DNA of 13,064 nt from DAIRET01 sp036795455 (GTDB lineage Bacteria; Bacteroidota; Ignavibacteria; Ignavibacteriales; Ignavibacteriaceae), in NCBI GenBank assembly GCA_036795455.1, contig DAIRET010000076.1, positions 1 through 13,064 of the forward strand, in the 5' to 3' direction. Positions 1 through 5,899 of the stretch are shown here, one piece after another (the stretch's first letter is position 1; every line of letters starts with the position of its first letter). Below the pieces are notes generated by a model. It was not told the origin of the DNA and made no database searches. It saw nothing but the letters and a program-made list of their open reading frames with translations. The translations under genes were made by a program, and so were the position numbers.

Positions 1-1893
1 CAATTAATACTTCAGAATGAAGGAGTGTTCGAGACAACTGCAACTACAACCCCGTTCCCGGTAAATTTTACAAATAACGGAACAATTCAATATTCACGTA
101 ACATTGCCGAAAGCGATCAAGTTGTAACGGATATGGATTATTACCGTATCGTTTTAAGTAGATCAAATACAGGTTCAAAAAAGAACTGGACACTCGGTGC
201 AAACAGAGTAATTGCCGACAGTCTCGAAATAAACAACTCTGCTCAACTTGTATTGAATGCCGCAGCTCCCCAATCTTTAACTGTAAACGGAACATTAAGA
301 TTAACATCCGGTTCAATAGATAACTCGGATGCAAATGTTGCCTTTACAATGGGGGACGGTACTGAAATATCGAAAGCAACAGGAACAATTAGTAATGCCC
401 CGACATTTACCGGAGTTGTTGATGTTAAGTATACAAGCGTCAACCAAACCACAACCGGTGCTGAATTACCTGTTTCAAACATTGCATTGAGAGATTTGAC
501 AATCTATTCTTCAGGTGGAGTAATTCTTGGTACTAATGCAACGGTTAATAACAATCTTACTCTTTCAGTCGGAGAATTCGACAATAACGGCGATGCCAAC
601 GATAAAGTTCTTACTCTCGCTAACGGAGCTACAATAAGAAGAGCAACCGGGACTTTAACAACTACTCCTGCTTTTACCACTGCTTATAATGTTGAATATA
701 TTAGTACGGTCGGACATGTAACAACCGGACCGGAATTGACCTCAACAGGCGTAATGCTGAATAATTTATCCCTTCCGGGAACGGAAGGAATTACACTTGA
801 TAAAAATGTTACTGTGTCGGGTGATTTACTTGTAACCGGAAGCAATTTAAACACAGATACCTACATAATTACATTGGGTGCATCCGCTACGCTTACGGAA
901 GAGAACGGTAATTCAGTTGTCGGAAGCATTCAAACTTCGAGAAACGTTTCCCAGTCTACTAATGAAATTTTCGGTGGACTTGGATGCGAAATAAATGCTG
1001 CCGGTGCAGCGCCGGGAGTTACAAGCATTAAAAGAGTAACAGGTATTGAAATGACAGGCGATGGTAATAGAAGTATCAAAAGATACTTTGACATCTCTCC
1101 TGCTGTAAACAGCGGTTTGAATGCAGTTATGAAATTCAATTACCTCGAATCGGAATTGAATGGAATACCGGAGGAAAAACTTGTCGGTATGAGATCGACA
1201 AATACAGGCATCAATTGGATTTTCGCCGGCGGTATACCGGATACTGCGAATAACTTTGTTACAATATCTAATATCAATGCTCTTTCATACTGGACACTTT
1301 GTAATTTCGACAGTTTAATTCCTGTTGAACTTACTTCATTTAATGCAATTGCAAAGATGAATGAAGTTACACTTGATTGGTCAACCGCTACTGAAACTAA
1401 CAACAGCGGATTCGCAATCGAAAGAAGAGAAAACTCCGCAGCCGGCACTGCGTGGGAAACAGTTGCTTTTGTTGAAGGGAAAGGAACCACAACCGAAAGA
1501 CAATCTTATACTTATACCGATAAAGTTGCTGCTGCCGGAAAGTATTCTTATCGTTTAAAACAAATCGATTATGACGGAAGCATCACTTATTCGAATGTTG
1601 TTGAAGTTGAAGCCGGCTTAATGCCGAAAATCTTTTCACTTGAACAGAATTACCCGAACCCGTTTAATCCATCAACTACAATAGAGTTTACACTTGCCGA
1701 AGACGGAAAAACCGAGCTAAAAGTTTTTAACGTAATCGGGAAAGAGATTGCAACTTTGTTCAGAGAAGAAGGGAAAGCGGGACAACTGTACAAAGTTGAT
1801 TTTAATGCTGCAAGCCTGCCGAGCGGAATCTATTTCGCAAAGCTGATACAGGGCAGCAGCCAGATGATCAAGAAAATGATTTTGATTAAATAA
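1..1893 (+). CDS. T9SS-sorted beta-rich surface/secreted protein, 5'-truncated by the window edge
   Basis: The reading frame is open from base 1 (630 residues visible) and has no signal peptide, so the true start lies upstream. A GTG at 25 is in frame but is not a credible start, because coding runs through it. The first ~280 residues are Thr/Asn/Gly/Val-rich, beta-helix-like sequence containing two copies of a 64-residue module offset by 89 codons (376-567 and 643-834). A middle region (about 890-1315) matches the corresponding part of the 2869-5355 protein in layout. From about 1318 comes the fibronectin-like PVELTSF domain with the TATETNNSGF motif. The T9SS type A sorting domain starts with QNYPNPFNPSTTI (bases about 1645-1683) and ends at the stop. 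Known of the family: such tails direct export through T9SS and removal or anchoring at the outer membrane. The function of the body is unknown; a structural or adhesive role is inference. A hairpin follows the stop at once. Confidence 0.85.
   Translation, partial: QLILQNEGVFETTATTTPFPVNFTNNGTIQYSRNIAESDQVVTDMDYYRIVLSRSNTGSKKNWTLGANRVIADSLEINNSAQLVLNAAAPQSLTVNGTLRLTSGSIDNSDANVAFTMGDGTEISKATGTISNAPTFTGVVDVKYTSVNQTTTGAELPVSNIALRDLTIYSSGGVILGTNATVNNNLTLSVGEFDNNGDANDKVLTLANGATIRRATGTLTTTPAFTTAYNVEYISTVGHVTTGPELTSTGVMLNNLSLPGTEGITLDKNVTVSGDLLVTGSNLNTDTYIITLGASATLTEENGNSVVGSIQTSRNVSQSTNEIFGGLGCEINAAGAAPGVTSIKRVTGIEMTGDGNRSIKRYFDISPAVNSGLNAVMKFNYLESELNGIPEEKLVGMRSTNTGINWIFAGGIPDTANNFVTISNINALSYWTLCNFDSLIPVELTSFNAIAKMNEVTLDWSTATETNNSGFAIERRENSAAGTAWETVAFVEGKGTTTERQSYTYTDKVAAAGKYSYRLKQIDYDGSITYSNVVEVEAGLMPKIFSLEQNYPNPFNPSTTIEFTLAEDGKTELKVFNVIGKEIATLFREEGKAGQLYKVDFNAASLPSGIYFAKLIQGSSQMIKKMILIK
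376..567 (+). repeat. beta-rich module, copy A (64 codons)
   Basis: This is the first copy of a diverged protein module. It runs from ATGTISNAPTF through TTGAELPV to the GVILGTNATVNNNLTLS strand pair. The same order of landmarks (ATGT..PxF, (V/T)TG.EL, G(V/I)xL..N.TV) recurs at 643-834 and, in a separate gene, at 4021-4212. Similarity is mainly at protein level, pointing to old duplication rather than a recent DNA repeat. Confidence 0.7.
643..834 (+). repeat. beta-rich module, copy B (64 codons)
   Basis: This is the second copy, 267 bases (89 codons) downstream of copy A and in the same frame. The landmarks are ATGTLTTTPAF, VTTGPEL and GITLDKNVTVSGDLLV. The preceding segment GATIRRATG is close to GATIRRNAG before the copy in the 2869-5355 gene, so copy B looks nearer to that paralogue than copy A is. 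Confidence 0.7.
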
Positions 1894-1905
1894 TAGACCT
1901 CTTAA

Positions 1906-1932
1906 GAGAAGCCGGGATATAACCGGCTTCTC
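1906..1932 (+). terminator. perfect 10-bp-stem hairpin between CDS 1-1893 and CDS 1942-2847
   Basis: Left arm GAGAAGCCGG (1906-1915) and right arm CCGGCTTCTC (1923-1932) pair perfectly around the 7-base loop GATATAA. It starts 12 bases after the stop of the upstream gene, the place expected for a terminator, but no U tract follows (CGGATTGTT). It ends only 9 bases before the next ATG, so it could also be an intercistronic mRNA-stabilising or attenuating structure rather than a complete terminator. Confidence 0.6.
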
Positions 1933-1941
1933 CGGATTGTT

Positions 1942-2847
1942 ATGAAAACTTTTAAACTGCTCATATTTTTTTCGTTCTTTGTTTTCGGGTACTCATACGC
2001 TCAAAATACTGAATTTATCGCGGGTGATTCTTACTTCGGTAATGCAAACTATATCGAATACATTGCCGGTAATCTCCCTTTAATAATTTCAGTGCCGCAT
2101 GATGGAAAACTAAAACCGGATTTTATTCCCGATAGAAAACGCGGTTCTTCTAATACTGATTTCGGAACGAGAGATATTGCAAGAATTATGTACGATTACA
2201 TAGTTGAAAAAACAGGGAAATATCCCCACCTGGTTATCTGTCATCTTACAAGAAAAAAACTTGATGCGAACAGGGATGAATTCGAAGCTGCTCAAAACGA
2301 CCCGATTGCTTTGGAGGCATGGAATGAATATCACTCCTTCATCGAAATTGCTTTTGCAGAGGTTGAAAAGCAATACGATAGGGGATTCTTTGTCGATCTT
2401 CACGGGCAGAGGCATGAAGAACAGAGAATTGAAATCGGGTACTGCCTTGATTACCAGTTGCTTTTACTACCGGACGAAGAATTGAATGATGAAGCCGTAA
2501 TTGACCGCAGCAGTTTGAAAAACATGTTAAAGTTTTCAAATGAAAATCATGCCCAATTAATAAAGGGTGAAAACAGCTTGGGAGCAATATTTGATAAATA
2601 CATGGTGAAGTCAACACCTTCACCAACTAATTTAAACATTGAAGAGGATAACTATTTCAGCGGAGGGTATACTACTTTCCGCCATGCAGTTATGTACGCG
2701 GGGAATATTTCAGGGGTACAACTTGAATTAAACACTGAACTAAGGGAACCCGGGAATTGTGAATCGACTGCATTAATGCTTGTTGATGTAATAACTGAAT
2801 ATTTAAGAAAGCAATGGGATATAGACTTTTTTAATGCAAATGAATAA
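1942..2847 (+). CDS. secreted N-formylglutamate amidohydrolase-like metallohydrolase
   Basis: This 301-residue protein has a signal peptide (residues 1-20, cleavage near YAQ). The mature part resembles the N-formylglutamate amidohydrolase family (FGase, related to the M14 zinc carboxypeptidase fold). It shows PHDG (52-55), HLTRKKLDANRD (101-112), DLHGQRH (152-158) and QLELNTELR (260-268). In that fold the PH and DLH histidines are the expected metal ligands and the Glu of QxEL the likely catalytic acid (E262); these assignments are by pattern, not alignment. Classical FGase (HutG) is cytosolic and serves histidine catabolism. An exported copy with no hut neighbours more likely cleaves an N-acyl amino acid or a peptide amide in the periplasm or outside. 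No Shine-Dalgarno is seen before the ATG; the upstream space is filled by the 1906-1932 hairpin. The next gene follows after 21 bases. Confidence 0.72.
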   Translation: MKTFKLLIFFSFFVFGYSYAQNTEFIAGDSYFGNANYIEYIAGNLPLIISVPHDGKLKPDFIPDRKRGSSNTDFGTRDIARIMYDYIVEKTGKYPHLVICHLTRKKLDANRDEFEAAQNDPIALEAWNEYHSFIEIAFAEVEKQYDRGFFVDLHGQRHEEQRIEIGYCLDYQLLLLPDEELNDEAVIDRSSLKNMLKFSNENHAQLIKGENSLGAIFDKYMVKSTPSPTNLNIEEDNYFSGGYTTFRHAVMYAGNISGVQLELNTELREPGNCESTALMLVDVITEYLRKQWDIDFFNANE

Positions 2848-2868
2848 ATTTTATCGAAGGAATTAGAG

Positions 2869-5355
2869 ATGAAGCTAATCAACAAAGTAATTGTTTTACT
2901 AATAATTGCAGGGGCTTACTATTATGGATATGGACAAATATCTTCTTTCCAATCAGGAAATTGGAATGACAATTCCACATGGGTAGGTGGTGTTGTCCCG
3001 ACCCAGAACGATGATGTAATAATTGGTGCCGGACATACGGTAACAGTTCCAAACGACTATACTGCAAAATGCAACAATTGTTCGTTAGTTGTAAACGGAA
3101 CAGAAACAAGAGTGGCGTTTGGGAATGATAACTCAAGTTTAGAAGTCTATGGTACACTTAGTGCGTCTACTACCGCTAATCTTCAAATAATTGATAACTC
3201 AAGTAATAACTCAAAAGTTATCTTCAAAAGAACTACAGATGGTGAATTATTTGGTACATGGGGAACAGCAACAACTCGGCTCAGATTTGAAGTCGATTGT
3301 CCAGGTGCAACAGTTAATTTAGGTTCTGGAAGTGTTACTGCCAGAGAGATTATTGTTTCAAATGGAACACTTTCACTCAGTTCATCAGCAAATTTACGTC
3401 CGAGTGAAGGAACATCTGGTTCAGGTAAACTAACTATAAATTCGGGGGGGACAATTTCAACCACCGCTTTACTAAGTAGGACAAGTTCATCCAGTGTTAA
3501 TTTTAACACTTTTAGTATAATTGGAACAGGTACATTTTCAACAGCTTCAACATCTTCTAACGGTGCTTTTTATGTGAATAATTGTAATTTTAGCAATTCA
3601 AGTACCATAGAGTTTAGAAGTATTAATCAGCAATATATTCCAGCTGCCACTTACGGGGACTTGGTTTTATCTTCAGGAACTACAAACCCTGAGAAAAATT
3701 TGGTGGGAAATATTACAGTAAATGGTCTATTTAGCATAAGAGGTAGTGCGACTTTTAATAAAAGCACATACTCCATTACTTACGGGAATGATGCAATATT
3801 ACAGTATGGCGCATCGGGGCAAAGTACTGCACAAACAACATCTGATAATGAGTGGCCAGAAAGTAATGGACCCAAGCATGTAAGGGTTTGGAATACTGGA
3901 GGTGTTACATTACATGCTAATAGATCAATTCCTGAAAATGGAGTATTAACTTTATCTTCAGGGACTTTTAATCTTGATGGTAAAACTCTGACATTAGGAG
4001 ACGGGGCTACAATTCGCCGAAATGCTGGGGAAATATCAGCAATACCTACTTTTGGTACAACAGTGAATCTTGAGTATGGTAGTACAATATCTTCTGTTAC
4101 AACAGGAGCAGAAGTTCCGGTTGATCCGACAAAATTGAACGATGTTACAATATCCTCAACTCAAGGAGTAACACTTGGAAGTGATATGACTGTAAATGGA
4201 TACCTAAATATTACCGGTAGTAATTTGACAACTACAAACAGTTATGCTGTTTATTTAGGAACAAGTGCTGCTAATCCATCGGAATCTACCGGGAAGTCAA
4301 TTGTAGGTAAAGCCATAATGAATCAAAGAAATATCGGTACTGGTGGTCTGAATATTTTGGGTGTAAATCTTGCCGCCGGTACAGATGATATTGGTAATGT
4401 TACAATAACGAGAAAAACCGGAGAAGATGGAAGGATTGCGGTTGGAGAAAATACCGGGATAAATTGTAATTGGGATATTACTGTCGGTACTCAACCTTCA
4501 TCAGGCAGAGACGTTACATTTAGCTGGTTATCGGATTTTGATAACGATAAAAATATGGAACAGGCTACATTATGGAAAAAAGATGGGGAAAACTGGAATA
4601 GAATTATAGCCGCAACTAATGTCAGCGGTAATGATCCAAGAGAATTTGCTGCAACAGGAATCACCACATTTTCACAATGGACTGTATCAGATGATTCATC
4701 TCCTCTCCCCGTTGAACTTATTTCATTTACAGCGGCAGTAAGCGGAAAAAGTGTTAATCTTAATTGGCAGACTGCTACTGAATTGAATAACTATGGATTT
4801 GAAGTGGAAAGAAGCGAGAAACAAGAAGCGAGAAACGAGAAGTGGGAAAAAGTTGGATTTGTTGCGGGATATGGAAACAGCAACTCAACAAAAGAGTATT
4901 CATTCTCAGATGATATTTCACAGCTTCTTTCTCTTTATCTTAATCCTTCTCTTACTCTTCCGAAGGATTATACTCTTCGTTACCGCCTAAAGCAAATTGA
5001 TAACGATGGTAATTATTCTTACAGTAATGAAGTAATTGTGGAGACGTTGACAGCAACCTCTCTACCAACTGAATACGCTTTACATCAGAATTATCCGAAT
5101 CCGTTCAACCCGGTTACAAAAATTGATTACGCATTAAAGAGTGATGCTAATGTTAAAGTTGAATTGTATTCGGTTATTGGTGAAAAAATATCAGTGTTGA
5201 TAAGTGAAAACCAAAATGCCGGTAATCATACTTTCGAAATTAACGCATCGAAAATGAGATTGACATCCGGTATTTATCTAATCCGATTCTCAGCAACTGA
5301 ATTGAGCGGCGGCGAGTCATACTCGAAAGTAATTAAAATGGTATTAAACAAGTAG
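2869..5355 (+). CDS. T9SS-sorted beta-rich surface/secreted protein, paralogue of the 1-1893 protein
   Basis: This protein has 828 residues. The ATG is supported by AAGGA at 2857-2861, 7 bases upstream, and by a signal peptide (about 1-22, ending YGYGQ). The mature N-terminus carries the SGNWNDNSTWVGGVVP..NDDVIIGAGHTVTV pattern (29-60), typical of secreted Bacteroidota/Ignavibacteria beta-helix proteins and reminiscent of G8 domains. A long Ser/Thr/Asn/Gly-rich region follows, including one copy of the 64-residue module shared with the first gene (385-448). A fibronectin-like PVELISF domain starts near base 4710, and the T9SS type A sorting domain starts at YPNPFNP (742-748). The fibronectin-like domain holds two low-complexity stretches: an EKQEARNEK loop and a Leu-alternating segment of about 14 residues absent from the paralogue. 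A G7 run lies at 3444-3450. Surface structure or adhesion is inference; no catalytic motif is visible. Confidence 0.88.
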   Translation: MKLINKVIVLLIIAGAYYYGYGQISSFQSGNWNDNSTWVGGVVPTQNDDVIIGAGHTVTVPNDYTAKCNNCSLVVNGTETRVAFGNDNSSLEVYGTLSASTTANLQIIDNSSNNSKVIFKRTTDGELFGTWGTATTRLRFEVDCPGATVNLGSGSVTAREIIVSNGTLSLSSSANLRPSEGTSGSGKLTINSGGTISTTALLSRTSSSSVNFNTFSIIGTGTFSTASTSSNGAFYVNNCNFSNSSTIEFRSINQQYIPAATYGDLVLSSGTTNPEKNLVGNITVNGLFSIRGSATFNKSTYSITYGNDAILQYGASGQSTAQTTSDNEWPESNGPKHVRVWNTGGVTLHANRSIPENGVLTLSSGTFNLDGKTLTLGDGATIRRNAGEISAIPTFGTTVNLEYGSTISSVTTGAEVPVDPTKLNDVTISSTQGVTLGSDMTVNGYLNITGSNLTTTNSYAVYLGTSAANPSESTGKSIVGKAIMNQRNIGTGGLNILGVNLAAGTDDIGNVTITRKTGEDGRIAVGENTGINCNWDITVGTQPSSGRDVTFSWLSDFDNDKNMEQATLWKKDGENWNRIIAATNVSGNDPREFAATGITTFSQWTVSDDSSPLPVELISFTAAVSGKSVNLNWQTATELNNYGFEVERSEKQEARNEKWEKVGFVAGYGNSNSTKEYSFSDDISQLLSLYLNPSLTLPKDYTLRYRLKQIDNDGNYSYSNEVIVETLTATSLPTEYALHQNYPNPFNPVTKIDYALKSDANVKVELYSVIGEKISVLISENQNAGNHTFEINASKMRLTSGIYLIRFSATELSGGESYSKVIKMVLNK
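3444..3450 (+). repeat. G7 homopolymer inside the T9SS cargo gene
   Basis: Seven consecutive G residues encode part of INSGGTIS. It is the longest G run I noticed in this AT-rich window. A one-base slip would truncate the 828-residue protein before its sorting domain. Seven is at the low end of known phase-variable tracts. Confidence 0.5.
4021..4212 (+). repeat. beta-rich module shared with the 1-1893 gene (64 codons)
   Basis: This single copy (residues 385-448) has landmarks NAGEISAIPTF, VTTGAEVPV and GVTLGSDMTVNGYLNI. It matches the two modules at 376-567 and 643-834 in length and motif order. It is followed, as in the other gene, by a TGSNL sequence and a region leading into the fibronectin-like domain, so the two genes share their C-terminal architecture. 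Confidence 0.7.
4810..4836 (+). repeat. 14-base-period direct repeat, purine-rich
   Basis: AGAAGCGAGAAAC occurs at 4810-4822 and again at 4824-4836, followed by a partial third unit (GAGAAG). It encodes the charged loop ERSEKQEARNEKWEK in the fibronectin-like domain. The period of 14 is not a multiple of three, so successive copies are read in different frames and give different peptides. Confidence 0.7.
4921..4981 (+). repeat. pyrimidine-rich, imperfect hexamer tract (NNNCTT)
   Basis: CTT recurs at alternate codons (TCTCTT TATCTT ... TCTCTT ACTCTT ... ACTCTT), producing an alternating X-Leu peptide (SLYLNPSLTLP, then YTL) between two strands of the fibronectin-like domain. The paralogue at 1-1893 has a short AAAGKYSYRLKQID turn here instead, so about 14 residues appear to be inserted. 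Confidence 0.5.
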
Positions 5356-5387
5356 TAAGCGTCAATAGTGGCATTTAAGAATTAATG

Positions 5388-5394
5388 AAAGGAG
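5388..5394 (+). promoter_or_regulatory. Shine-Dalgarno that favours the GTG start at 5403
   Basis: AAAGGAG (5388-5394) lies 8 bases before an in-frame GTG at 5403. It lies inside the reading frame just after the ATG at 5385, which itself has no purine-rich site upstream. The spacing therefore supports GTG 5403 as the start. Confidence 0.65.
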
Positions 5395-5402
5395 CCCGTT
5401 TA

Positions 5403-5837
5403 GTGAACACGAGTAGAGAACATATTCAAACCCTTCCAATGCCAATGTTCTGGAAGAATGATCATCTTATTCTGGAAAATAAAATCAGTTCTTCCGGTTT
5501 TTCTTTAGGGTACATCGACAAAGAAGAATATGTGGGCTCCTTTCTATTTAATAAAGAATACTATGCTGTCTCACTTCCTGATAATTGGTGGAAGGGACAG
5601 GACAGTTATCAAGCGGATTCAAAACCGGTTGAACAAAAGAAAAAAGATGTGTGTAAAGAGTTTACTCTTCCTTCTGTTTGGAATATCAAAGAAGGAGATT
5701 ATAGAGAACCGATGAATAAGGAAGATGAAATAAAAGTAATCAACTATAAAAAAATCTGGCGAAATGCTTTCATAACATCGCTGTTTGTAGTCTGCTTTTT
5801 AACAGTTGTAATAGTATCGCTCGTTGCAGGAATATAG
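5403..5837 (+). CDS. small tail-anchored membrane protein, function unknown
   Basis: I do not recognise this family. From the GTG start chosen on its Shine-Dalgarno the protein has 144 residues; the frame can be extended six codons to an ATG at 5385, but that start has no ribosome site. There is no N-terminal signal peptide. The body is soluble and fairly Lys/Glu/Asp/Trp/Tyr-rich (NWWKGQDSYQ at 61-70, a KKK cluster at 79-81). One strong hydrophobic helix sits at the C-terminus (about 122-142), preceded by the basic KKIWR, and only two residues follow it. This topology suggests a single-pass protein with a cytoplasmic N-domain. It lies between two T9SS cargo genes with gaps of 47 and 62 bases. 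A role in envelope biology is no more than guilt by location. A single Cys (C84) is in the body. Confidence 0.65.
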   Translation: MNTSREHIQTLPMPMFWKNDHLILENKISSSGFSLGYIDKEEYVGSFLFNKEYYAVSLPDNWWKGQDSYQADSKPVEQKKKDVCKEFTLPSVWNIKEGDYREPMNKEDEIKVINYKKIWRNAFITSLFVVCFLTVVIVSLVAGI

Positions 5838-5847
5838 GAAGCACTTA

Positions 5848-5861
5848 TTAATTGTAATTAA
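5848..5861. promoter_or_regulatory. short dyad upstream of the M23 gene
   Basis: TTAATT-GT-AATTAA forms two 6-base arms around a 2-base centre in the 62-base gap before the ATG at 5900. It could be an operator half-site pair, but AT-rich dyads of this size arise easily by chance. No convincing -35/-10 or Bacteroidota -33/-7 promoter was found next to it. Confidence 0.2.
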
Positions 5862-5899
5862 CATAAAAATTCAGAAAAACAATATAACCATACAACAAT

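Noticed and set aside
1140..1490. 116-residue frame on the minus strand
   Set aside because: It is antisense to the fibronectin-like domain of the T9SS cargo, with no ribosome site or family resemblance.
25..1893. GTG at 25 as the start of the first gene
   Set aside because: The frame is open to base 1 with similar composition (QLILQNEG before it), and the GTG-initiated protein would lack the signal peptide a T9SS cargo needs.
5838..5899. sigma-70-type or Bacteroidota-type promoter before the M23 gene
   Set aside because: A TTGTAA is present, but no TATAAT-like box lies at proper spacing and no TAnnTTTG motif was found; the AT-rich gap gives only chance matches.
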